Assembly (NCBI GenBank): GCA_009746045.1
Contig: RPFO01000452.1
Span: forward strand, 1-64,000
DNA from: Mesostigma viride
Lineage: Eukaryota > Streptophyta > Mesostigmatophyceae > Mesostigmatales > Mesostigmataceae
DNA length: 64,000 bases
Reading direction: 5' to 3'
The position numbers were made by a program, and so were the translations under genes. The notes beneath the pieces were generated by a model. The model was not told where the DNA came from, searched no databases, and saw only the letters and a list, made by a program, of their open reading frames with translations. The number at the start of each line of letters is the position of its first letter. Position 1 is the stretch's first letter. Positions 22,286 to 34,558 of this stretch are shown here, in pieces.

Positions 22286-25200
22286 GTAGGGCCATTGGTT
22301 CTGCATTGTGCATGGGCATGTGTACGTAATTTGCTATTGCTGTATTATGTAAGATATCTATATTAGTAGTAGCTGAAACCCAGTAATGCTGGGTATATGC
22401 TGTGGGAGTGTATCATACATATTGGAGGGAGCGAGTATCTGTAAATCTGCTGGCTTGAACCCGCCAGGTGGCCTGTACCACTTTGATTACCTGGCCATTG
22501 ACGTTTGTCCTTGTCTGTATTTTATGGTGGTTGCGTTTAGCATGTGCCACCTGTATGCCTGCTGAAGGAGGCACACCCTGCTATAACCACTACTTGACAG
22601 CGGTGTTGTTTTTAGGGACCTGGGCTATAACCTACTCAGACATTTTTTGGTATGTAGTTCGTTGTGATTAGGCAGCTGTAATGAGTTCAGCTAGTAGAAT
22701 GATTAATAAGTGTCATCCTGTACCCAGTTACCGTTGGCTGCATTACTGCCTGACAGCCTTCTGTTTACATGGACAAGATGTGTTATCTCTATAGGGGGTA
22801 TTGTTGCCATGGGTCGCGGGCCGGGCGCAATGCTGTGCAGGTGACTTTTCTGGTTTGATCTTCCTTGTAAATTTAGGGGGATTCTGAGTAAATATGCACC
22901 CGAAGGATTTCAGGAGTTGAACGCTAGCGCAGGAGTTGCGATTTTAGCACTCGCATGTGAATAAGTATTTGCATGCGCTGTACAGTATGCTGTCTTCGGA
23001 GCACAGCTGCAAGGGCTTATTCGTTTGGGCCCCCGCATGCTTGTGCACTACAATAGGAGAGAAAATCACTAAGCGCGCTTCTCCCTGAGGTAGTGCTGCT
23101 TCAAAGAATGTTCAAAAAGAACACGTTTGTGTCTGCATGCACTCCAGTCCCTGCATATGCATCACTGTTGGTCATGCCTCACCCTGTCCATTGGCCGTGC
23201 TGGACCCTGTCGACCCCACCAGTCTGTGCCAACAACCGCAGGGGGCAGGACTGGGGCTGTCCCGCCGGCTTTGCCTGCAAGCTGAGCGATGGGAGGTCTC
23301 CGGGCCACCGCAAGGCGGGGGATCGGTGCCTTCCAGAAACGTGTACGTGCCGAGGTTATTTGATTATGCTGCAATCTGCTTGTTTCTTTCGGATAGTATC
23401 TGTATGGGGACTTGTATGCATGCAGGCATGGGGGAAGTATGCATGCAAGGCATGAGTAAGGCCAGCAGATTCGGCATTGGTCACACAAAACGCGCACTCT
23501 TGCACGTGTAGACATATCAAACTGCATGTGGAAGTGAGATTGACAAGCACGGAAGGGGAAGTCCTGAAGATATGTTAGTCAAGACATTGCTACTATGATG
23601 ATCTACGATGTATAATGACAACCAGACTCTTGAAACTGCTTCCTTGGAACCAAATTGGATCGTATGTTGTTTTTTTAAAAATAATAATAATTATGCCCAC
23701 TGGGTTGGTATATCAAGGAGACAACCATGTAAAGTTCCATCTCCTTTCAATTTTTTTTCCGCCGCGCTGCTGGTCACACAATTCTTCCAGCACCAATGTT
23801 TTCTTGTCAACTACAATTCGACCATAGTCTCCCCTCCCCCTTTTTTTCAGTTTGCCTAAATCGTCATTATAATCCTCAAGATTATTTATGTCGATGAGCT
23901 TGTAAGGCCAATGGATTCTTATCTTCATCTTATTCGTCATAGTTATGTTAGGCTTAACGCGTGCACGGACATGGCCTGTTATGTAGGTCAGAATGGATAC
24001 ATAGGAATATGGCAGCATTAATATGGAAATGAGGGGATCACTTCAGTCTCACCCCGTTTGTGACCACACAGCGAAATTCTTCCACTCGATACTGTTTGGA
24101 CAGTCAATTGGTCAGAAGGCAGAGCACTTATAGGAGCGTTGATTTGCGTGTGGCGAACTTGATGTTTGGTGGTCAGGTAGTAGCTTGGAGTGTTTTCTGC
24201 ACAATGTTGGCGATATAGGTTACTTGTAGAACAGTCTGTAGGTGATGCTGTCAGAGTGGAATGTTCTTGATCTTTCCTGGATCCTTGCAGAAAGTATCCT
24301 TCTCCGTAGGCCAACATCACGAGCTCCGCCTGAGTGATGGCATGTTTTTATTTAATGACCTATAAAGCCAATGATCCAGTGCAAGAGGAATCACCACATG
24401 CCAGTAGTCACCTCGAACGATGCAGGGTGCCAGCTAGATCAGCTGCCCTAGCTTCCAACGCAAGTTGATCAATCGCTTGAGCCATTACACTTCACGTGAC
24501 TTTGTACTTGTGTGCAGCTTCCCCACAGCGCTTCACGTTGCTATTATTAGTAAATGGATATAGTGGCCACGGCAGTTTTGCGCACTTTTAGGCGAAGAAC
24601 CTTTATCGGCTGACAATACATCCCCCTTGTCACTATGCACCCTCACTTGGTCCTTGTCACGTTCGGCCTTTGGCGGATCGGTGCCGGCCATGTGGAACCC
24701 TGGCCACGCCCTGGCGCGGCTCCGTACATTCTCCAGACTGTGCCGCCAACTACATCCAGGTCGTGGGCAACACCTCGATCGCCCCCACCTGCAGCACCGG
24801 TCAGCAGCTCGTCCAGGCCAGCTATCTCCTATCCTTTGCCACGTGCAACGTACTACACCGAAAAACTGGATGTTGACTTGCTTCGCGAGGTGGTTGCCGC
24901 CCGATTGGGGGTCCCACCCTGCCAGGTTGGCGTGAACGTTACGCTCGGTGGCAGCAGCAGCCGCCGGCGGCAGCTGCTGCAGCTGGCAGAGAATCAGATT
25001 GAAATCGCCATTGAGTCGTTTGCATCGGCGAATTTCAGCGTGCAGTCCATCAAGGACCTCTTCCAGTCAGTGGATTTCACCACCTTCCTGGCAGGCGTGT
25101 TTGAGCCCTTAGGCAACGTGACAGAGGTCGTACTTGGGGGGCCGGTGCGTGAGGTTGGTCTGTCGTCTGTCACATCCGACCCGCACTTTGTGAGCGCGCA

Positions 25201-27275
25201 CGGCGACCGTTTCGACTTTGTGGGCCGCGCAGGGCGTTCGTACTGCGTGCTGTCAGACGAGCGGGTGCACGTGAACGCGAGGCTCACAGGTGGTGCTAGC
25301 GCATCGGATGCTGCTGGCGATGCCAGCATGAAGGCGGCCAGTGCCCGTGTCTCCAAGGAGGTTGGCGACGCCCGCACGTGGATGGACCAGATCAGCGTCA
25401 TGTATGGGAGCGACCGCGTGTTGGTGGATGCTGACTCGCGCCCAGGGGCCCCCTATGCGGCCTCGTTTGGGACCGTTCACTTGAACGGGGTAAGTTGCTG
25501 GTATTTTAGGAGGCGTTTCGACATCGTTGTGCTTAAAAGGCGGCAGTGCAGGCAGCACGGATGAGCGGAACAGTGTAGGCGGAGGAGAGACATAAGGGGC
25601 TGAAAAGGATGCTGGCTGACAGTACTCAAGACTGTTCATGCGGCATATGTGGCTTGTACGGTCGCGCGGTCACTGCATGTTTCCTTATGGCCTTTGCGTA
25701 GGGCACCATGGCTATGATTGGCTACGGAGCGATATGGGAGGTGCATGTGTCGCCCAATGATGTGTATTCGTGAGGGGCCTCTATGTAAGGGGCACCGGCG
25801 TGTGGGATATTACGGGTGCAGCAGCGGACGAGGTGGACTCTTATCTAGAGACTGGTGCGCATGGGGCGCAATGCTGACATCCAGAACTAGTAGGTAATAA
25901 TGCTGACTCAGCACTGCATCCATCTCACTGAAAGTCCGTTGTCACTTTTCCTGTTTGCCAGATGTGGCCTGCCACTGGGTGCCGCATGTGATGCACAGGG
26001 TTGGGGTGATCCGTGCAGGTGGGAGTGGGGTTGGGTTTGCATGCATGCGTGGGTGGGCACATGACTGACAGGCTGGCGGGTTTCATGGTGGGCTTTAGGG
26101 CTGCATGCCCATGATAGAATGCTTGGGGATCTGGACATGAAGGACGGAAGGTTGTGGACGAAACTGTGTAGCGTCCAGTGGTGGGTTGGTTTAGCATCTG
26201 CTAGCTTTAATAGGCATCATGGCCCGCATACTGTAGATGCCGGTGCAGTGGCTTCCACAATGCTGTTTCGTCGATAGTTCTGGCCTGGCACTGAGGTTCC
26301 ATGTGGGCTGATGCTTGTGCCTGGCCTTGAACCGGCACGTAGGCCAACCATAAATTTTCTTCAGATCTTTTGCTTCAGATTTGTTTCAGCGTTTTATTGA
26401 ACAACATTGATGAGACAACCAGCGCAGGCCATGGCAGTAGTCTGGAGGTAAACCTTTCTTGTCATTGCTACCGTAGTGTTTAAATTCGCTTTGCAACAAA
26501 TACTGTGCGAATCGACCTCGCAAAGCTTCTATTAATTTGCTTTATTCCGGCTCGCAAACTCTAGTTCAAATGCTACTGGACATAACTGCTGGATTTTGTA
26601 CTGATTTCCTTGGATTGTACTACGAAAACGCCGCTTGGCAGCTTCCATGTGGAAATAGTATTGCCTCGCAAACATACACTTTCACCTTGTTTTTGGGTCG
26701 CACAACTGTTAAGTTGTTGCAGTGTGATTTTGACCACTGCCGTATAATATTGTTTCAGTGTCCATGTGGGATGGATTGCCCAATATTGTAATGTTTTGAG
26801 GCGACTTCTGGGCATGATGTTCTTATTTGACACCGGCACATCAAGTTGTACATATTCCTTTGTGTGAAGAGGGGCCTTTTTTTATAATATCAGTGTGTTT
26901 CTAATATCAATGTGTTAATTCGTTCCATGTCTCGATGCGTGTCTTGATTGCCCAGGTCCCCCTGGAGGGCAAGCTGGGCACCCGCCAGCTGCCGTCGGGG
27001 CTGGTGGTGACCCGCAGGAGGACGCGGGTGTACATCAGCGCGCCGGGCGTGATGGAGATGGTGGTGGAGGTGGTGCGCGCGGCGTTCTGGGAAGCAGACA
27101 AGGGGCCCGGCAAGAACTTCCTGGTGAGTTGGGTGCATGCACATAATTCACGCATGAAGTGAGGGCCTCCCTTTGCACCAAGGGTAAAGTTTTTATGTGC
27201 CGAAGCGGGTAGCCCGGGGAAGGAAGAAGTGTAGCTGATTCTGTGTTAGGGGCAGTCTGAGATGGGGAGAGGGAT

Positions 27276-27358
<83 letters not shown>

Positions 27359-29740
27359 AAGAGGGAGTACCACGGGAGAGAGTGGCGCTGTTTGTCGCAG
27401 GATGTCTGTGTTTTGCTTTTGAAGTGGTGGAAGGATATCTCCACGAAAATGACAACGTTGCAGGGCATCATAATGATTCATTTTCACTGCATGGAAACGC
27501 TTGTATAAATCGCATTCTCGGACTTGGTGTTGCTTTCCATAAATGTAAATTATGTAATTGTGTCTTCATATAAGATCATTGGCTATGTGGTGCACATCCC
27601 TGCCATGGCACCCTGGGTGATGCGTGAACATGGACATTATTATTTTCCCTTGGAGCTTTGATGGAGGGATATCGAAGCTAGTGCAAGCTAGCGAGAGGCG
27701 CCCTCCCTCATTGTGTATAGGGGTTCCTATATTGGTACCCATGTGACGTAGTCGCGTGCTTTTGATTAATTAAATAGTCATCCCTCGGGGTTGTTTGCCA
27801 TTTTCTATGTTTGCTGTCAGTTATTTGTGATGTAGTAGGCTAGCTCTCCATAGCGGCTTTGACATACCTGGGAGGACATGCTCGCAATGATGCCTGCTCA
27901 GTGGCGCGTATACGTATCCGGATATGTCTGTCTTGCTTTCAAGTTTCCATTCCGTGGCATGAGACTGAATCCAGGCGTCAATTAGTTTTGTTTTACTGCT
28001 TGGTTATGAATGGATGCCGCAATCGCGGGGTCAGTGAACGCAATCTCAACATCTCGCGTGCATGTTATGGGTGCCTAATAAAGGGACGGGACACACTGAA
28101 TTTTTTCGCGCCAAGAAACTGGCGCCGTTACCGTTGGTATCTCCGGACCGTGAAATTGTGATGAACAACGCGCGCACCTCATGCGGAGGTGGCCATGGCG
28201 GAGTGCGTTCCATAGAAATTGGCCTAATCGGGCAAGTGACAGGCGGAAAAATTATGCCGGTGGTTGAAAATGATGTTCTTAATTGTATGACGTTTCATAG
28301 CCATACATGCATTATTTGAAAAATCGCTGCCTATCTTGATACAGGTTTGCACGGGGGTCTAATCCAAAAATCTGGCTGCAATAAGTAATTTAGAATGCGT
28401 GCCTGCGACGGAAGAGTTTAAGATTCGTGGGTTATTGATGCAGGAAGAAGCGTTTCATAATGGCAGCAATTAAAGTAACCAAAGCGGCTTTCATCTGCGG
28501 CCATTTCCCGTCACTTCTTCAATGATATCGCTCAGGCCTGCGTGATCCGCGTCTAAGCCATCCAATGATGACTAGCTTTTCTTGCGCGTCTGGGTAGGAA
28601 TTTGTGCCGACCATGGTAAGTCCATTTTCCGCATGTCACCGCCCAATCTTTTTGCGCTCTATATGTTCCTGACATGAAGCTTTTGCCGCTGTTTCCGGGT
28701 AGTTCTTGCTATTTTGTTCGCCACTTGTTGCAGTTGCGCTATCAGATTTTCCGCAGCTTTCAATGGTTTGCCTCATGCTGCCTATGCCATGCTTCTTAGA
28801 GCTACCATGAATCGATCGGGCAGTTATGGACCCCTTTCTTAAACCTGAAGCTGGCGGTGTATGAGCAAACTACTAAGGTCAGAATGACCTGTAGTTTGTG
28901 GCAAGCCTTATGATACATTACATGATTTACGTATACTTGTTTTGGCCCAGTATGTGGTGGGCAAGGGTGTCTTTGGAGTGGTGCTCGTGCTCAAAACTGC
29001 TTTTATGTTTTCTTTTTTTTTCTTTTCATGTGATCATATCTCAATGTGAGTAAACGCGGTCAGAATGAGCTGAAAGTGGGACTGTGAAATTGCCACCGTG
29101 GGCCATTTTTTAATTGTAATACTTTACCCAGTTGGATGTGTCTATGATTTGATTAATTTTTGGAAGGCACAAAAAAAAAACGTGTTTTTCACTAAAATGC
29201 TTCGATGTGTCTAAAAATGCTTTTTCTGCGGTCCTGAGTAGCCAGATGAGAGTGGGGATACATCATGGGATTATATTATTTGGTCACATTTGGTTTGCCC
29301 AGTGCCCTAGGGAAAATAGGTCATAAATGGCGTCTTTTTCTATAACGGGCACCTGGTATGGGGTTCTACCCCCCCCCCCCTAAGTGGTTGGAATTTTTTA
29401 AAAAATCATATTTACGTTCCCCAATATCATTCTTATCACATGCATAGGTATGCTTTCCAGAAAAGTGCACTTCAGGTGTGTCCCATCCCCTTAATCTGTC
29501 GGTACCTGAGTATGCACTGTGCGCTTCGGCATATGCTTCATGTCACAGAACTTCCAAGTCAAGGAGTTTAAGGCATCAGGCGCGGTCCACGGCATCCTGG
29601 GCCAGTCCTTCTCCAAGCAGGGCGCAGAGGTGCCCATGGAGGGCACCGACAAGGATTATGCGACCAGCGGCATGTTCGCGGCCGACTGCCGCTTCGCCAA
29701 GTTCGCATCACGGTCTACACGTGGGGCGGCAAGGGTGTAA
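20393..29740 (+). CDS. RTX-like repeat / Cys-rich / Root_cap-like secreted protein (5' end missing)
   Basis: Predicted exons are 20393-22285, 23223-23354, 24737-25489, 26956-27123 and 29549-29740, all with GT-AG borders. Introns after the first two exons, and before the first, are phase 1; the later two are phase 0. The frame joins correctly at every junction. Exon 1 is about 630 residues of VSGGxGxD-type repeats that end in canonical RTX nonapeptides (GGAGNDTLSGGRGDD). Exon 2 is Cys-rich (GCPAGFACK, CLPETCTC). Exons 3-5 contain DPHFVSAHGDRFDFVGRAG, VHVNARL, GILGQSF and FAADCRFAKF, the conserved order of the plant Root_cap (LEA-like) domain. RTX repeats bind Ca2+ in beta-rolls, so an extracellular, Ca2+-stabilised matrix or wall protein is inferred. 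One frame break occurs inside exon 3 near 24840-24860. The 5' exons and start are not identified. Confidence 0.7.
27281..27354 (+). repeat. (GA)n microsatellite
   Basis: A pure dinucleotide run of about 37 units. It lies in the intron between predicted exons 4 and 5 of the RTX/Root_cap-like gene. Confidence 0.97.
28083..29490. mobile_element. TTAA-type DNA transposon, 1.4 kb, within the last intron
   Basis: The ends are GGGACGGGACACACTGAA on the left and, reading inward from the right, GGGGATGGGACACACCTGAA. The right flank is TTAA (29491-29494); the left flank is TAAA (28079-28082), one base off. The subterminal GCGCGCACCTCATGCGG block and the right-end GCGTCTTTTTCTAT block match the elements at 3643 and 50463. 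It lies between predicted exons 4 and 5 of the RTX/Root_cap-like gene and ends only 58 bp before exon 5. There is no intact ORF. Confidence 0.8.
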
Positions 29741-30662
29741 TACCACGCAGTTCTTATGACTAGCGTTTCACCACAGCTTAGATCCACATTGATGACCCTC
29801 GCCCAGGGGCAGGCAGGCTGGCAGGCAGGCACAAGCATTGAAGCGGCTCTGTGACGTGAAAGCTTGTGTTTTTTCCACCGAGCCATCACAGGTAGGGTGC
29901 TAGTGCATGAAGGCGTGCCCATCGCCGATAATCGGCTTAGCCAACCAGGTGGCCTGAATATTTGGTCCCAAGAGAGCTATCGGGTGACCACGCTTTGGCA
30001 GCTGTGTTTGTTTTTCTCTTTGATGTTTGGTGTTGAAGGTCCGTAGTGGCGCATACTCGTTGTAGGTTATACTCCTTCCCCCCCCCCCCCTTCTTTTTTA
30101 CTTTTTAAATCGCCCTTCTTGTGCGTTTTGGATCCTCTGTTTGGGATGTATTGGAATGATTGCCGACCGGCAGAATAATAGGGCCGGCAACCTGCTAAGA
30201 AGGCCTGCCTGCTGATGGCCCTTGCATTGTGCGTGGCTAGTGCCAAGTACAAAGCGATGCGTTAGCATGCCAGGGTTGCGGCCTGGCCCTTGGAACGTGT
30301 GCAACACTGACATAGATTGTGCTTTTGGCTTGTTTTTATTTAGTCTGCAGAACTTTGGGACTCATTCTGGGACTTTGGGGGAGTTTGTCCAGGACTTTTG
30401 TTTGTAATTATGATAATCATTTTTGTGTGTAATTATGATGTTTTTTTGTGTGTGTTAACCTTTTCTTAGACTTTCGGACTTATTTTTTGCAAACTTACCT
30501 ACCTCATGCAAAATTATAAGTCCCAAGGATACGCCCTAACCCGTTTTTTTTTTCAACGCGATACATCGCGTTGTAGGGTTAGAACGCGGTGTATCGCGTT
30601 GTAATCTGACACGTGGCAGACATAGTAGATACGAGATTTTCGGTCCGACACTCGGTGGACGG
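29741..30662. other. Gene-poor DNA after the RTX/Root_cap-like gene
   Basis: No ORF or repeat of note apart from poly-C at 30079-30090 and a small duplicated palindrome (CGCGATACATCGCGTTGTA and a variant, 30557-30603). The 3' UTR and poly(A) signal of the upstream gene may lie here. I see no unambiguous AATAAA close to the stop. Confidence 0.5.
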
Positions 30663-30893
30663 ACTCCTTACATCCCGTGCTGGTGGACCTCATCAAAGCT
30701 TTCGATTTGATTTTCTGGCCTGCGCTGTGGGACATCCTCGCTCTGTTCAGGATCCCCCTCCCCCTTATAACTGTCATCCGCAATCTGTATGAAGGGTCCA
30801 CCACCTCGGTGCGCACTTCCTACGGGACCACGCCACCATGCTCTTTACAGCAGGGCTGCGTGATCTCGCCCTACTTGTTCATTATTGTCAAGG
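30663..30893 (+). pseudogene. RTE-like LINE reverse transcriptase fragment
   Basis: Encodes DLIKAFDLIFWPALWDIL through NLYEGSTTSVRTSYGTTPPC and QQGCVISPYLFIIV, RT motifs corresponding to the finger and palm region before the YADD box. Compared with the copy at 34559 it lacks a few codons before QGC. The catalytic YADD region is absent and the fragment is truncated at both ends. Confidence 0.75.
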
Positions 30894-31226
30894 AGACAAC
30901 CAGCGCAGGCCGGAAATCGGGAGAATCCGGACCATGGTAGCTCGAGCCTGCCGTTATCTTGTCCGCGTTTTCGAGTCGTTCAGGATGATGAATATGAATG
31001 GAGATGGAAATGCGTAGCCTTGTGCATTGAAATTATGGCTGGCTTACGTGTAGAGCGACTAGATGACCTAGACGGTGGGGCCGGAAACAGCTTGCTTGAT
31101 CAGCGCGTGTGTTTCGAGCCTAACTGGCCGGGATTGTCTAGTGGTGAGCACCATTGCTGCGATCGCTCTCCCACCATTTACGAGGAAATACCCGCAAATG
31201 GAAAACAACTGAAAAGGTCTAGCTAG

Positions 31227-32939
31227 TCAGTCATTGGCCTGGAAAATGGGGTCACCCAGAATGACCATGTCAAAAGGAGGACGGTCAGTATCCAGGGTCA
31301 GGTTCCGATCCCGGCGAGGCGGACGACACACCTGGGAGTAGCCATAGGACATGGGCGTCAAGGAAATCTCAGGCGCCGCCCAAGGAAGGTCGCACGCGCG
31401 GCACGCCGCCGCCGACATACCATGGCCCACAACCGCAGTGTCCGCTGATGACGGCATACAATTGGCGACTGAAGGCGCGCGGTCCCTGTCACCACGGGCC
31501 AAATCCTGAAGCGAGTCAGCCGCACGCTGGTGACGCAGGTCAGCCTCACTAACCCGGGGAGCAGCGACCACCGCTGACAGCAGACGTGGCCCCGCACTGG
31601 AAACGCGACCCGGAACGGAGGCCGGCGCAGTGGACGAAGAAGCGCCTGTCGACCGGGACGGACCCGCCAGTGAGGGGGCCTCAGACGGAGGCATACCCGA
31701 AGGCCACATGTCCATCGAAGGCTCCGCAGGTGGACGACCGCCGGGGTAGGACTGGTTACCGTCGATGCGATCCAGTCAGGAACAGGCACACACTGAGGCG
31801 GACCGCCTTCCCACTGACAGCGTCGGAAGACCACTGGTGTCGCCGAAGAAACCCCGCGAGGGCGGAACAGGAGCGGCCTGGGTCGGCCCAGGCGCGGGCG
31901 CCGCCACTGCCGACTCGCCCGTACATACCGAAGGCTGGGCACGCGGAGGCGCCGACGTGTCGCGTTTAGGCGTAGCAACCGCGCGCGACGGCGTAGCAAC
32001 AGCGCGTGAGGCGGCGCGACAGTCGTCGCACACAGGCGCGACAGCAGGGGCGGAAACAGCCACAGGCACAGAGGACGAGGGATCTACACTCGAAGGCGCC
32101 TGCGCAGCTGCAAATGCCCCAAACGCAGCAACGAGGGACTGAATCTGCGCCTGCATCGCAGAAACGGTGACGGCCAGGCTAGCCGTCGCTGGATCTACAG
32201 AAGGGGTAGGAAGAGGATCGGTCGACACACCCCTCGACGACACTGGAGACGAAGGGACTGGTAAAGGGGCCGACCTACCCTCAGACACCGAGGAGGCAGT
32301 AACTGAGGCAGGGTACACCGGGGTGTAGGGTACGTCCACCGGCGTGCCCTGAGGAGACGGATCAGCCGAAGGAAGGACCTGAGCTGAGTCAGCTGACTGA
32401 TCGGCTATCTCCACGAACTCTACCGCCCGGAGGAGATCACAAGGGTCATCATCTAGCTCCGCATCGTGAACCCTCAGCCGGAAGCCCATGGAAAATATCC
32501 CTGAGGCGCGCGCGCTCCACAGGGGTAGAGAGGTAGGAAAAAATGCGCGGGCCCTGAAGCACGGCCTCTATCTGTGCAAGCGCAGGACAGCGGGACCCAC
32601 ACCCCAGGACACAATGGCCGGCGTCATCAAAGCTATGTACGGCTAGATGTTTGCCCAGAGGGTCCGAGCCGTACCAAGAGAAGCTGAACAGCGCCGTCCG
32701 GACCAGGGCCGCTCGGTCGGCCGGCAGGGCCAAATGCAGGCGGCCACCAGGGAAACAGCTCCGCGCGACCCATCGGCCGGGGAGCGCCTCGTGAAATAGC
32801 TGAGGATCAGGAGACCGAGGAGCTGCCAGGGGCTCCTCGTGACTGGGGTAGGAGTTTCCATGGAGCTAGCTGCGGAGGGGGGGGACAACCAACCGACCCA
32901 CCGCCGAAAGATATAACATAAGGCCAAGAAGACAAACAA
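31227..32939 (-). pseudogene. Gag/ORF1-like protein, Pro/Ser/Ala-rich, frame-broken
   Basis: Minus-strand coding is traceable in pieces: 32733-32449 (with a Cys/His cluster, GHCVLGCGSRCPAL), 32489-31776 (a 237-codon low-complexity frame, MGFRLRVHDAELDDDP onward) and 31715-31227 (ending VILGDPIFQAND). The first two overlap at IFHG/MGF in different frames, which implies a single indel near 32485. Length, composition and position among LINE pieces suggest a retrotransposon ORF1. No known domain is recognised, so a decayed host gene is possible. Confidence 0.45.
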
Positions 32940-33041
32940 CTAGAGATTGTGCAGGTTTTTGTACTCCTGCAGGAGGCGACTACGTCCATTACTCCTGCAG
33001 GAGGCGACTACATCCATCTAACTCCGACTCGATCTGTGTAT

Positions 33042-33209
33042 TAATTAATTAATTAATTAGACTCGTGCTCCCGTTGGGGAGTCACGGAGCATTAACCCCG
33101 ATGGATGGATGGATGGGTGCAAACAGTCCTACCGGTCTAATCTATCTACATTGGCCACATACTACATCTATCTAACATTCTAACTACAACATCTATCTGT
33201 GTATCAACA
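33042..33209 (-). mobile_element. RTE-like LINE 3' end (family A), 168 bp, with target duplication
   Basis: A minus-strand insertion of the last 168 bp of the family: 3' UTR, a GTGACTCCCCAACGGGAGCA hairpin and a (TTAA)n tail at its 3' end (33042-33060). It is flanked by the 13-bp duplication TCGATCTGTGTAT at 33029-33041 and 33210-33222. Extreme 5' truncation is typical of target-primed reverse transcription. Confidence 0.93.
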
Positions 33210-33650
33210 TCGATCTGTGTATACCACACCCTATCTATACCTCGCCCCGAGCATACATCCACTTAACATTATACTGGCGTTGAGTACCGCGGCCCCTTTT
33301 CACATCTCTATGGGCCGGCCACGATGCATACTCTCTACCTCATATCTTCTACCTCACCAGTATCAGGGTTATGTTCCAGAGGGGCAGGAGTTATTTCTCT
33401 GGCCAGCAAACGTGCTCTGATGATCATAGACTGAGCTTGAGCTGACTCCTATATGGAAAGAACGTCGGAGAGTGTGTCTGCCAGGAGGAGGGAATATCTA
33501 TTTCATACAGGAAGTTTCCTACTCTAGAAAGCACACGAATAGGACCGAGGAAGGAGGGCCTGAGCTTAACCTTCAACTCAGCCTCGAACTTGTGAGCAAA
33601 TTAATCGGCCAACACGTCACATCACCTAAAAATGGCCTTTTTGGTTACAT

Positions 33651-33889
33651 TAATTAATTAATTAATTAATTAGACTCGTGCTCGGGACCGTTGGGGAGTC
33701 ACGGAGCATTAACCCCGATGAATGGATGGATGGGCGCACACATTCCTACCGGTCTAATCTATCTACATTGGCCACATACTGCATCTATCTAACAACATTC
33801 TAACTACATCATCTATCTAGGCAGCCGCACGCTGCCCTAGGGGAGCTATCTAGCGTGCCTCCCGCGGGATTGCACATGGGGTCATATCA
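33651..33889 (-). mobile_element. RTE-like LINE 3' end (family A), 239 bp, with target duplication
   Basis: A second minus-strand 3'-end insertion with the same UTR, hairpin and (TTAA)n tail. It is flanked by the 11-bp duplication TTTGGTTACAT at 33640-33650 and 33890-33900. The hairpin has a small difference (GTGCTCGGGACCGTTGGGG on the plus strand) relative to the sister copies. Confidence 0.92.
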
Positions 33890-34558
33890 TTTGGTTACAT
33901 GGGGTCATATCTCCCACGCATATAGTCAGATCGGGGTGCCTTCCTGGACTTAAGGTCCCCCTTGGACCCTGTTCACATCACATAAATTGGGGGGCCAACT
34001 GACCTAGTTTTAGCATCAAACCGTGACGTGGAAAAGTGCAAAAAACAATGTTTTCCAGGCATATGGAGGCATAGCAGCCACATGTGCACAAGTAGTAAAT
34101 GTAGTCCAATTTAGCTGGAAATGGTTAATTTACATCCTTGAAGACAAAAACCGCCTTAAGTATGCAATGTAGGACCAAACTATGTGCTATAATTCTGGCA
34201 TACATGAGCCAAAATACCGTTTTAGTGCATTATTTTCAAACTTATGAAGCCCTTAAGCCAGCACATATGTGGCCCAATCATGCCAGAATTCGTCACATTA
34301 ATAGCACAATACTTGAATTCACACTAGAACACAAGTTGGACATATTAGGACCACTGCCGGCCCAGTGACTAAAAGTGACGGATGAAAGCAGAAATAGAGC
34401 GACTTTTGCCAAAATACTCCATATTCTGTGCCATTGTCTTGGAAAACTTTGCATTCTTTACTCAATTATCGTCATGGCTGTCATGGGATTCATATACATG
34501 CCACTGGGGCTGGATACATTTTAAACCAACACAGACTAAAGAGCGATCATCAAGGGAC

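Noticed and set aside
20131-22329. Reading the RTX-like repeat frame as one complete 732-codon gene from its first ATG
   Set aside because: The first 87 codons lack the repeat pattern and precede a good splice acceptor (polypyrimidine then CACAG at 20392). The last codons follow a good donor (GCAG then GTAGGG at 22285), and the phases fit downstream exons.
31125-31195. tRNA-like A-box phrase (GATTGTCTAGTGGTGAGCAC)
   Set aside because: No B box, no cloverleaf and no acceptor stem pairing downstream; at most a decayed tRNA-derived SINE head.
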